Shown here in pieces: positions 1 to 12,200 of a stretch of DNA of 64,000 bases. Every line of letters begins with the position of its first letter. The first letter of the stretch is position 1. The DNA is taken from assembly GCF_024586455.1 (NCBI RefSeq), contig NC_065921.1, positions 64,977,528-65,041,527 of the forward strand, written 5' to 3'. The DNA comes from Bactrocera neohumeralis. Its lineage: Eukaryota; Arthropoda; Insecta; Diptera; Tephritidae. Both the position numbers and the translations under genes were made by a program. A model generated the notes under the pieces. It ran no database searches, was not told the DNA's origin, and saw only the letters and a list, made by a program, of their open reading frames with translations.

Positions 1-69
1 AGTATATACTATCCGATAATGCAACCAAATAAAATCGATTTTTCGAAAATTTCACACTGAGACGATCCC
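1..69. mobile_element. End of a TTAA-flanked (piggyBac-type) non-autonomous element
   Basis: The first 69 bases match the right end of the element at 34453-35117, at roughly 85% by eye. They end in the same terminal repeat (TCACACTGAGACGATCCC) directly followed by TTAA at 70-73, the piggyBac-type target site. The rest of the copy lies left of the window. Confidence 0.6.
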
Positions 70-73
70 TTAA

Positions 74-2404
74 AACGACTCACGGGTGATTTAAAAAAAG
101 ACTATTGAAAAAAGTACCTCTGCTTCGATCACCCGTTATATGTGGTTACAATGTTTTGATTGTTATAAACTTTTTAACTAATTTTTATGATTCGAAGTTC
201 AGTGATTAATATTTATTAGCAAGAGAGATTCAGCAATATATTTTTGATTTAGTCATAGGGAATTTACCATTTTCAATCCAAAATATATGTTCCACCTATT
301 CACAATTATTTATAATTTTTCAACCTTTACATACTCAAAATGAAAAAATAAAGGTTTTAATTTTCAGCCTAGAGCCTTGTTCCTCTAGTTGCATTTTGTA
401 TAAGTTGGTAGTTAAAAGTAATATTCAAAATTTTGTTGAAATGATTTCTTTTGTTATGCATATACTATATGTACATATTTTATGCATTACCACCACTTCT
501 GCACCCGTTGCTATCGTGTTTTCCTGCTATTTGTTTTTCGTACATGGTTGGTCAGTCAGCTAGCATAAATTTTTGTATGTAAATAAGTACAAACATAAAA
601 TGTGACATACATATGTATATCTCACGTAGTTAGTGTGACTTGCGGAAGTTCTATGACGATATTGCGGCGCTTTCCATATAAATATGTATTTCCTGCCCAA
701 CAATAGAGGTGAGGATATTATTCTGCTCAAAGTAACATATAAAACCTATAACCTTTAGCTGCGCTTATGGGCAGAAAAAGCGCCATTAACATATGTAGCT
801 TGTTGAAAAAATATGCGTAATTAACATTAGTAACTGCACTTTTGCACTAGATCAAAATTTCGCAAAGCAACTGAACACTCAACAAACGTTCCCTTCACAT
901 GTACACCCATTTTTTCTCTGATTACAACATAAAGCACACATAATTACCATAGAATGACGAATCATATTCAACGAGATACGTTGAAGCACCAATGAATGCA
1001 TTTTGCAATAACAGTAATGTTCAAGTTTGAGCTGCATTGCATGTTGTGATAGTCAAGGGACAAATAGGAACGAGTACATATAGCGAGTAAGTGGAAGATT
1101 TTTGCATTTTTTTTACTGAAAACATAACATATACATATTTTTGTAGAATATAAAATTTTAAAATCTGAATTTAATGTTTATGTGTTTATTAATATTATAT
1201 TTGTTACTAAGCAACTAGGTATTTGCCGGTTTTAATTAATGACAAATGATGTTCAACACTACGCAAGTGATATTGAGTGTCAATCTTGAATAAGTAGTGA
1301 CAAACACACCATAAATGAACTCAAACGTGAAGTGTTGGTTGTGTTTAAGATTTTATTTTCTTTAATGTTTTTCTCTCCTTTTTTGTAACTGTGAACATAC
1401 ATAATTGCTGACTGACGCGGTTCGTTTCGTTTTGTGACAACTCACGTGTAAAGGGTAACGGCAATAAAAACAATTGTAAAAATAAAATAAGAAAACCGTG
1501 ATAATAAGATAACTTTTCGCAAATGTTGGCAAATATAAAAGTACCGTTAATAAAGTCATAAAACGTTCCGCTTCTTCGTAAAAGCTACAATCTTTCATTT
1601 TCTATTAAATGACTGTTCGTAATTGTACTTTGTTATATTTATAAGTGCTCGCTACACACGTTTTATTTAATTTAATCTAACTGCAAGTTATTTATAATAT
1701 AATATTTTAATTAAATTGTTTCTTATATATTGTTAAAACAAATCATTCTAAGTTATAAATAAATTTCTTCCATTTATTTTTACTTAAATATGTAATTTCC
1801 AACTTCACTTTAAACATTTTGTTGATAGTTTTTGGATAATTTTGTGTGAAAATAAGTACTTGATTTTCAAAATTTACGAATTAAATCTGATCATCCGGAT
1901 GAATGAGTGGCCCATGATGAAAATTGTGAAAGTTCTGCCAAAAATAGTAATTGTCGCTTCTCATTAATAAATGTTTTTAGGAGTAGCTATCACCCTCCCC
2001 AACATCTGTCATTTATAATTTTTCAACAAGTCTCAAATAAAATGTGTAGCAGGCATAAAAATATCTCTGATATCTAATGTATAAAGCAAAAACAAAATCA
2101 ACTTGAAATAAAATGAAATCAAGCATAGGGAAATTCTCAAATAAACATACGAGAAAGTGAATTTTAGCGGCCACCAAATGATTCTAGAAAACAAATTTAG
2201 GCAAAGAGGCGACCGACCGTACCGCTATAAGTGCCCCACATACACAATTACACAGCCAAGCATTTTAAGAAAAGTTCGCCGGCCGCAAAGCGAATGACGT
2301 GTGACGCGCGTGTGTTTTCTGTGGAATGTTTACGTTTAGTTAAAGTAAAAAATATAAATTTAAATTAAATAAACAAAAAAAAAATATATACATATATGTA
2401 TAAA
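74..2404. other. AT-rich intergenic DNA
   Basis: No supported gene is visible. The region holds AT-rich sequence with short TACATATGTATG-like tracts and a small hairpin just right of the element end (about 78-88 pairing with 127-136). Short open frames here have no codon bias or recognisable product. Confidence 0.5.
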
Positions 2405-4041
2405 CAGCCGTTAACAACTAATTAGAAACGCTCCCTTTATTGTAGGTGGCTGATGAGTATAATGATTAAATGTTTTTATATACCGTTATTTATATTCTTA
2501 AAAGTCTTGTATTGTTTGCGTTAATCTATTTATTACTAAATTCGCTCAGTTTAGTAGTTCTGCAGTTGAAGTTCTTCTATTTTTTACCAAATAGTAAAAA
2601 CGTTACGATATAGAAGGTAAATTAAGTGCGACAGCTAATTAGAAACAGTTGTTTAAAGAATTAAAATTCCTTCTGGTGTTAATTTTTATTAATAATATTA
2701 CTGATTTATAGTAAGCGTGTGTTTCAAAGTTGTGGTTTAAAATGTATTATTAAAGTTTTTTAATGAGAAAAAGCTGCAGCTGTACACCTACCCCTCGCAG
2801 CTACATTTTTGACCTTCGTCAGCCTGGAAAGATGTACAAAGAAATTTTGAACCAGGTCAAAAAAATTGTTTTCAATGCCCTTAAGCATATACACAATTTT
2901 AAAACTATTTCCAATGTTACACGCAAAGAAAAAAACCCGAAAAACAGCAACAGAAATATATCGCTGAATTACTACCATCGCCGGAAAAGGCCCAAAAAAG
3001 GGTTCCACTGACATTCTACATAAAACTCAAGATGCATATAATGTCCAAATATGCAAGAAAACAATTTCCCGGCGTTTGGTCGAATTTGGTCTTCACGGTA
3101 GGACAGCACGCAGGAAACCACTTCTGACTAAAATTCGAAGAAATGACGCGTAGACTTTGCCAACTATTATTGATCTTGAACAACAAATCAATGGCAGTAT
3201 GTTGTTTGGAGCGATGTAACCTAAATTAATCGCATAGATCCTGATAGTCGAAGGTATGTTCGCCGACCAATCTATCAAGAATTTGATTCTCGCTATGTTT
3301 CACGCGTACTGAAGCATGGTGGCGGATCAATCACGGTGTGGGAATTTTTTCTCTGGAATGTTGTAGGTCCGCTCCATACGATTGCTGTAATTTAAAAAAG
3401 GAGAAATACGTCGACATTTAAAAAAATGTCATTTTGCCATGAACTAAGGAAGAATTTGCTTGTTATATGGAAATTCCAACAAAATAACAATACAAAGAAT
3501 ACGGGAAAGTTGACACAAAAGTTGTTTGTTAAAAATTCCATGAATGTTTTGGAGTGGCCTGAAGAGAACACATCTCTGTTGATGTCAAAAAAGCTGTAGG
3601 TACATAAAATATCCCAAATATGGATGTTCTTTTTGATGAAATTAGGACGACATGGCAAGCAGCACTAGTAGTGCGCTGTCAAAATCTTATAACGTCAATT
3701 CGCAATCGATGAAGCAGTATTAAAGTAAAAGGGTTAAGTAACAAAATACAAACTGAAAGTAAGCAATCTTTTTTAATAACAGTATTATTTTGCTTATAAA
3801 ATATTTTCGTTTCTAATTAGCTGTCAATTTACTTTAATTACTCAAATCGTTGATTCTACAGTTTTTTTGTAAAAATCTTCAAAAAAAAAAGGATTTTTTA
3901 TTTAAATTTTTACTAGTAGAGTTTAAGTTTAACTTAAGTTTTTTAAAATGAGTGAAAAAGCAATAAAAAAAAGTGATTTATTGGAAAATAACATCATTTA
4001 CTTCAAACTAAGTAACGTTTCTAATTAGCTGTCAACGGCTG
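2405..4041 (+). mobile_element. Dead Tc1-like transposon with IR/DR-type ends
   Basis: The outer ends are inverted repeats (CAGCCGTTAACAACTAATTA at 2405 and its counterpart ending at 4041). A second copy of the core GACAGCTAATTAGAAAC lies about 210-218 bp further in on each side (2630-2646 and the inverted copy at 3809-3826). This gives the double-repeat (IR/DR) architecture known from some Tc1 elements. The 1.64-kb length is typical for Tc1. Between the ends lies a broken transposase. Residues around 3240-3370 read like the family's conserved stretch (RRYVRRPIYQEFDSRYVSR, then LKHGGGSITVWE), but stops and frameshifts interrupt it. TA follows the right end; the left flank is AA, probably mutated. 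The element is inactive. Confidence 0.8.
2763..3365 (+). pseudogene. Degenerate Tc1-like transposase
   Basis: An 82-codon open piece begins at 2763 and may cover the DNA-binding N-terminus. After a stop, the downstream part reads in shifting frames through fragments such as GRTARRKPLLTKIRRND and RRYVRRPIYQEFDSRYV, then LKHGGGSITVWE. These are typical of the Tc1 catalytic domain between its second and third acidic residues. There are several stops and at least two frameshifts, so no full-length product is possible. Confidence 0.7.
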
Positions 4042-4043
4042 TA

Positions 4044-5737
4044 CATACATATATCGTTTTGACCGTACGAACGTCCGCGGCTGTTGTGGTGCGTTCTAAA
4101 ACTTACAAAATTTCTATTTTTGTGCAGATATTTTCCTAAACATAGCCAATAGGAAATTCAATGTACAACAGCCTGTAGTAAATATTCAAATAAGAAATGG
4201 GATGAAAATTCGAAAACTCAATATAAGGAAAATGTTATAATTTCAAATTTTGAGCTTTATTTTATTTGAGCTGAGTGTAAATGTGGCGGGCGAAACAGCT
4301 GGCTGCTGTTTGGGGCGTACATATATACGTGATAAGTGCTGTGAGATGTAGAAAAAAATGTTTAGATTTGTTCATGGGTTCCTATTTTATTACAATTCAC
4401 CAACAGTAGCACTACGACATGTGCACAATTTGAAAGCAAATAAATTAATAAAAAGTGAAGTGGATGCTTGAGAAAGCGACATTTTATTGCAGTTGAAGTT
4501 GGTTGATGGTGGGTGAAATAGAATGTGAAAATATGGAAAATTTAATAGATGCCTCGCTGTACTACACAATTCACACAGCTTGTGTTTTTACTGAGTAATT
4601 TTTTTTTCAATTGTATGCACATATGGCCTTGAAGTTATTATTGGTGAATATCAAAATATACAGAATACGAGCGTGCTTATAATCATGGTTGCAAATTTTT
4701 AAATTTAAAAATTTGGATGAAACAGTATTTTTTATTATAACTTTTATGTATAAGCTTTTAATAAAAAATAAGATTATTGGATAAATTTTTTTTATCATAA
4801 TGTTATTTGGTGTAAAAAATTTTAATTGAGACCTTCGGGATTAAAAGATAAAAAAATCTTCATTCAAATGTTATTAAATTATTTTTTAAATGTATTACTT
4901 GCAACCCTGCTTCTAATACAGAAATATTTGATTGAAAAAGAAATCCATGAATGTATGTATGTATATTAAGCACGGCTACAATATTATTAAAAAGTGTTAC
5001 CAAGTTATTCTGAAATATCCCAACCAAAATAAACGCTATAATAAAATGCAAACTAAGTGAAAAACTCATAAGCACAAATTAAAATTATATTTCATTTAAT
5101 TTATATGTATATAATTGAGTGCATTTCTGGTTTTATCGTGACTGAATACTTTAACCTATAAGAACATAATCTTGCGTACTTTGACCTAGCTGAAAGATAA
5201 TCAAAAACAAACAGTTTACACTAGCTTCCACACACCTTGTCAACGATGAGTCAATAAGACCAATTGCAATCTTCTTATGTCGGCTTTTAATTGGGGTCAA
5301 ATCGCTCTTTTACACTCACAAACTCTCTTTGCATAACCAGTTGCTTGTGCGATGGTGAATAGAGCGCCCAGTGTGCTCTTATTTATGCCGATTACTCTTA
5401 CAACGCAATGCATTTATCGAAACAGTGATATGAGTGCATAGAGAAAGTGGTCCTGCTGTATAAACTACATTTTGCCGTTATTATAGTTTATACTCGGTCG
5501 TGCTTTTGTCGTTATTCTGTTCTCACATCTACCAAGACGTATTTTGTCGCGCTGTTGTGGGCTTTTTAAGGTCACTACCGACGAGGAGGACGACGGCAAT
5601 GAATGTATCTTTTTACATTGGGCTGATATGCGCTCATCCTTTTTGAAATCACATCCTTTTCATATGCTGTTTGTGCATTTTTCCTCCAGCTTAATACACA
5701 TTTTCATAGTAGACGTCCTTCAGCATTGCATAGACGT
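4044..5737. other. Intergenic DNA upstream of hts
   Basis: No protein-coding signal is convincing. The stretch becomes less AT-rich between about 5230 and 5740, approaching the predicted hts promoter, and probably contains regulatory DNA. No individual factor site is claimed. Confidence 0.4.
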
Positions 5738-5771
5738 TCAGTCTCCTGCGAAATGCACAGGCAGGTGGTCG
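5738..5771 (+). promoter_or_regulatory. Predicted hts core promoter (Inr + DPE)
   Basis: TCAGTC at 5738-5743 fits the insect initiator, with the predicted first transcribed base at 5740. GGTCG occupies exactly +28 to +32 (5767-5771) and matches the downstream promoter element consensus RGWYV at its fixed spacing. There is no TATA box at -30. The predicted transcript soon reaches a strong 5' splice site (GTAAGTTA at 5791). Confidence 0.5.
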
Positions 5772-5790
5772 GTCGGTTATATCGACATAT
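5740..5790 (+). other. hts: Predicted 5' UTR exon of hts
   Basis: This short non-coding exon runs from the predicted start site to a strong donor (CATAT|GTAAGTTA). The nearest suitable acceptor before the hts start codon is GTAACAG ending at 6037, which would put the rest of the leader at 6038-6142. The call is inferred from signals only. Confidence 0.4.
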
Positions 5791-6142
5791 GTAAGTTAGT
5801 GGGCGTTTGCGTTTAGAAGTTTGTTTGATTGAGTGTCGTTTATTGGCTTTACTGCATTTTAATGTATTTGTCTGTCTACGATTGAGTACGTGTATATATG
5901 TGTTTTAAGCTTATATTATTTATTTTTACAAATTTCTAACAATATCTCTATATTCTTATCATTGTAGCACATTTTCATTCATTTATGGAGGGAAAATTAA
6001 AATAAAATCGGGAACAGTCTAAATTTTTGTGTAACAGACAGCCATTGAAAAATATATACAGAAACGGATATTTAGAATACATATAATATATATAAAGACG
6101 TATATATAGCAGCCATAACTAAAAGTAAAAACCGCTACAAAT

Positions 6143-6244
6143 ATGACTGAAGTTGAACAGCAGCCACCGCCACAGAATGGCATAGACCTTTCCGCTGCCG
6201 AAGAGGATGATAGCAGTAAAGCACGTCCAGCCGATATTGAGCAG
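6143..6244 (+). CDS. hts: hts coding exon 1
   Basis: It encodes 34 residues starting MTEVEQQPPPQNGIDLSA and ending PADIEQ, nearly the same as the Drosophila adducin N-terminus, which supports this start codon. The donor GTATGC follows at 6245. It ends in phase 0. This acidic, Pro/Gln-containing N-terminal segment precedes the folded head. Confidence 0.93.
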
Positions 6245-9200
6245 GTATGCATATGAAAAACACTTTTTACCGCAAGTGGCCAAGCAGCCAAATTGTAGTG
6301 CAGCCCAATGAATGAGTGTCCACAGCTGCATCGATTTTTCACACTGGTTCAATTAGTCTGAGTGAAAGCCACAAATTACTAAACATTTACTACATTTGCG
6401 ATTCGCACTTCTTCACCAGATTTAATGATTTAAAATTAAAGAGTTTATTTGTATTTAATTAATTAATTTTTTTATAGGATATGCGCGAAATGGAGCGTCG
6501 CAAACGTGTTGAGGCCATTATGGGTTCGAAACTCTTTCGCGAGGAATTGGAACGCATCGTGGATTCGGCACGTGACGGTGGCGGTATACTGCAACAGTTA
6601 TCGGACATAATGGGCGTACCGACATCGACGCGTGTCGGTAATGTCTTCAAGGCTACCAATTGTATGCTGCCGATTAATGATATACGCGGCGTTGAATCCA
6701 TGGGTTATGCCAAGGGTGAAAAGATTTTGCGTTGTAAATTGGCTGCCACATTCCGTTTGTTGGATCTGTATGGTTGGACGCAAGGGCTGGGCGCACAAAT
6801 CACCGCCCGTCTCAAAGTCGACCAGGAGAATTTCTTGGTGAATCCCTATGGAATGATGTATCATGAGATAACGGCGTCATCACTGAACAAGGTTGATATG
6901 CAGGGCCAGGTTGTGGAACAAGGCACCACTAATTTCGGAGTGAATAAGAATCGTAAGTGTGTCATTAGACTAATATCTGCATTTAAATATTTGTGGAGAT
7001 CACATATCTATTTTTTTAATGAAAATGTCACCTAAATTGTAAAGCACAAAAATAAACTAAAAGTTTCACAGAAATATAACGAAAAAATTTATCAAAAAGA
7101 GAATAATGCAAAATGTAGACAGTAAAATTAAAACCAAAATAGTAAAATAAGAAAAGTGCATAATAAAAAACCTATTTATTTTAATTTAAAAAAAATGGAA
7201 TTAAAAACTATTAAAGATGTTAAAACAATTTGTGAAACAAAAAATAAATTAATATAAAAAAATAAATAGTATAATTAATAAAAGGAGATAAACTATAATA
7301 ATATAAACCACGAAATAATATAAAAACCGCCCTCATTTAATAAAGAAAAAAATATTGAAGGGAAGAGAACATATTTAACAAATAAATAAACAAAATGAAA
7401 AAAGTAGATTTTTAACGAAGAAAAAAAAAATTAATTAAAAAAGTGAAGAAAATAAAAATGAGAAATGCAAGTTAAATAGATAAAAATAAACAACATTAAT
7501 CTATTATTACGTACTAGTTTATTGAATAACATTAAAATGAAGCTAATAAAGTTGAGTTAGTATTTTTGATGTGCTCATAAATTAATTTGTTGTTTTTTAA
7601 TGGATTTTATATAGTTTTATTATTGAATATAAAATTTTAAGAACTTCACAAATTTTTTTTTTTTTTACCGGACATTTTGTTAATGCAAATTCCTAAAAAA
7701 TATAACTATATTCTCAAAATATTTTCAAAATATTTTCAAAATCCAAGAGTTTTTAAATTCATAATTTGAATTATACATTTTACTAAGAATATACATATAT
7801 TTTTCCTCCTTTAGACTTTGCCTTGCACTCAGTGGTGCATGCTGCGCGCCCAGATATCCGTTGCGCCATCTATATTGGGTGCACACCCGTCGTTGCTGTC
7901 TCTTCGTTGAAGGTTGGTCTACTGCCATTGACCCGTGATGCTTGTGTTTTGGGCGAAGTGACCACACACTCGTACACGGGCACACAAATGGATGCCGATG
8001 AACGTGATCGCTTGGTGCGCGCACTCGGTCCCAACTCCAAAGTATTGATACTCAGTAATTATGGTGCATTGTGTTGTGGTGAAACCATCGAGGAGGCATT
8101 CTTTGCTGCCAGTCATATTGTGAAAGCCTGTGAAACACAATTACAACTACTGCCAGTCGGCGTGGATAATTTGGTATTGATACCGGAGGAATCACGCAAA
8201 GCTATTTATGCTGAAGCGCGCCGCCCACCTGAGGATTTGGAGAAGAAATTCGCTGCCGCTGTGGCAACAGTCGAGGCCAATGCTGCCGAGGCCGCTGCAG
8301 CCACTACCGAAGCTGGTGGTGTCGCTGTTGCCGCTAAGTCCACCACAGGTGCTCCTAAGTGGCGCGTCGGTGGTGCTGAATTTGAGGCACTCATGCGTAT
8401 GTTGGATAACGCCGGTTATCGCACCGGTTACATTTATCGCCATCCGTTGATCAAGTCGGATCCTCCGAAGCCGAAAAATGATGTTGAGCTGCCACCAGCT
8501 GTTAGCTCGCTGGGTTATCTACTCGAAGAAGAGGAACTCTTGAAGCAGGGGTAAGTGGAGAAAACATTCGCCCAAATAATTATTATCTTGATGATTTGTT
8601 ATATTTTTTTTCTAGCATCTGGAAGAAAGGTGACTTACGCAAGGGCGGTGATCGCAGCCGATGGCTTAACTCGCCAAATGTCTACCAGAAGGTTGAGGTC
8701 TTGGAAACTGGCACGCCCGATCCCAAAAAGATTACAAAGGTAGAGATTATTACTTTTGAAGATAAATCTGAAGCAAGTCAGAACTAAAATGAAATGAAAA
8801 TGCTATGAAAACCTTAGATAAAAAACACAAAATCAAAAGCGCCCCACTAACCAACCGTACCAAAACAGAAGAAAGCTAATTATTATAAGAATATTTATGA
8901 AATAACGAAACTAATTCTTATACAAAATGTAGGACAAATATTTTTGGGGTTATAAAGTTTGCTAATTAGCTCTTACCAACATTAAATATGAATTATAAAT
9001 GTAGCTTTAACATAAAAACAAATACTGCTAAAACATTGCTGCCGCCGCTCAATATTTTTTTTTTATTAGTAAAAGATATATAGGCACTGTTTGTCTTAAC
9101 CAAATACCTAAACGTGAAGTTATATGTTTACTTTCTCATTTACAAATTTTAAAAATGTTTTAATGCGAACTCAAATTAAACATTTAAAAATGAATTAAAA

Positions 9201-12200
9201 TTGTGCTGATGCTTACAAAACGATTATTACGTGCACATATACTTTAATGTTTATTCTGCTTTTCTGTATTTTTTAATAAGTGTTTTTATTTTCCATGCAG
9301 TATACTTTGAAAAAAAAAAAACTGCCATAAAAGTTTTAAGAATATGATTTTTAACTAGTCGAAAAGACTCAATTAATTTGACCAAAAAAATAAATAAAGG
9401 ACTTTATGAAGCTGTTGCATTGAAAACTTTTTAAGCGCCTTAGTAAAAAATGAAATAAGTATAGTAATTTTATATATTTAACTGTATTGGTTTAGGGAAT
9501 TATCATTTACTAAGTAGTTTAATATTTTTTTAGTTTATTTTACTTTTTATTTGATATAGTTGCAATAATGATTTTTTATGCTTATTATTTTATTTTATGA
9601 CAAGGTTTGGTATTTTCTATTTTTTTATAATTATTTTTTTTTTATTAATATGTTTCTATTTTATTTGATTTTTAACACAACACAACATTCCATTTACAAT
9701 TTATGCTTAGCTTCAAACTCCTTTAGATTTTCATAGCAAGCATTTTTTAGGTTAGAAAAGCGCTTTAAACTTTAAAAATTACAATCAAATAAATAAAGCT
9801 GAAAAATAGTTTTTAAAATAGCACAAATTATTGTGAAATGTGACCGAAAAATATGTGTGCATATTGTAATGATTAAAAAATTAATTGGATTACAATATAT
9901 TTTTATACATAAAAATATTTCTTATTATATTAAATAATTTTTTGAAGTATTGCCATATTAATATTATTATTAAAATGCAGTCTTTATGCAGTTGTAATTG
10001 TGAAAGAATTATTTTTCGGTCCATTCTCGCATCCTAGTGTCAGCTAATAAAAGCTCCTGCCTATCTTATATAACTTTATATGAACAATATAACACAGTTT
10101 ACGGATAACCATCCATAATAAAACTACTTGATTAATTTTGCAGTAATTCAATGAAATAATTTTAATTTAATGCAAGAAAATTATATAAAATATGAATCAC
10201 ACATTATTAGCTAAGTAAATGCTTTCAAATGTGTTTGTGGTACAGTTAAAGCAAAGCAAGTGAAATACATAATAATATATTAATGAAAATAAACCAATAA
10301 AAAAAAAATTAATTTCTTTTTAATTACTATATGCCCAACTAAAATTAAACTAACTTAGAATACCAAATTAACCATTGATACATTGACACAAAGTATATTC
10401 TCTTTAACTTCGCTTGAGTTATTAATTACTTGTGAGGACTTTTGCTTCAACTGCGGCTGCTATTAACCATTTATTGACGACGCTTTTTCGCTTTTCTACT
10501 GGGATTCGCTGTTGGGCAGCGTAATGCAGTTATATCATCAAATTGATGAGAGCATACATAAACGTTTTTTATTAAGTAAAAATGTAAAAAAAAATCAAAA
10601 GTAATCACACGTGCAATTGAAGCTGCATCGAAAAGAGCAAAAAATATAGAAAGAGAAAGAAAATGTTAACCCATTAACGCATTGTACTTTAATAATATTT
10701 GTAATTTAAATACTTTTAAAAAAATTACATATTTTTGTTTATAATACCAATGAGATTTTGAGTTTTTTAGTCTAAAATACTGTACTAATATATATATATA
10801 CATGTTAAAATATTATAAAAATACTTGTTAATAATTTTGTGTATGTAATAATGTCGATTGTTGGCACGCAAGAAATGTTTTTTTTAGAAAGCGTTTGGAA
10901 ATGTGTTTTATTTTTTATTAAAAAATAATAAAAATGAGTATATAATACGAAAATATAAATAACTACATTTAAACACATATGCATAAATTAATCAAAATAT
11001 ATAATATTATATTATACACAAGTCTTGTTGCAATGGAAAGTGTTCCAAAGAAGCCTTTTAAGTTTCTTGTCAAAAGTGGCATATTAAAATTCACCCCTAC
11101 ATTAACAATTTTTTATATGTATTTTCTTGCGTCTTGATAATCGATAGAAAAAATGGTTTGCATACTTTTTGTTTCTTTTTATCCTTTTTTGCCGTCTTAT
11201 TAATTACTTTTATATCGTTTTGTTGCACGTTTGCATGATTAACTGCTTATCATTCACATATTAGTTGAATAAACATTTATTATTTAATGCGTTACGTCAA
11301 AAAAATGAAGAGCGTGTGCATCATGGTGGTTCTACCGAAGGCACTCTATCACAAATAAAGGGAGCCAACAGTTACAGTTGCATACAAAAACACCTGTAAT
11401 TTTGAACGGTTGATTCCAGTGTCATGATGATTCAATATTCAAAATTTTTAATTCGCCATATCAATTAGGTTTAATCGTTGTATATAGACGCTTTATCAGT
11501 TTCTAATGGGCATTGAGCTATTTTTGTTATATTTCATTTCTCATTTTTTTTAATATTCCTTTGTTTTGTTTATTTTTTACTCTTGATGTACATATATATT
11601 ATTTCGTATAAATTGCTTTGCTTTGTGAGAGAATGTTTTTAATAACAAAAAAATAACAAAAAATAATCTTAAACCTAAGTATGGTGTAACAGCACTAATA
11701 AATAAGTTACATATAATAATAACAATATTCTTATTAATACGAATATTTTTAGAAACGTTACATATAAATTTTCAATCATGTAAAAATATCATATTTTTAT
11801 TATATATATATTTATTACTATTTTCTTTGTTATTATTTATTAAAATGAAAATTTCATTTTGAACTCACTATTATATTTACTTATTTAGTTATGTTTTGTG
11901 ATTTTATTTAATTATTATGTACATATGTATATATATTTCAGTGAAAGAGATATGTACTCACATTAATTATGCTCATAACTAACTACATACTATAAATATA
12001 TAGTTTTTTTACGTATACATATATTTTTAATTGTTTAAGTTATAGAAATTAAACATAAGTTTAAGCACGATACAAGTAAAATTTTTATAACTAACAAATA
12101 TACAAACATTTACATACATACATATTTACATGTACATTTGAGAGATTCACCGTTTAAATTTTTAAAAACTAGGCAATTTTTGTTCAATATATACTAAGTA

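Noticed and set aside
11305..11420. GC-richer patch reading HHGGSTEGTLSQIKGANS
   Set aside because: Too short, with no splice signals in a matching phase. It may be a repeat scrap.
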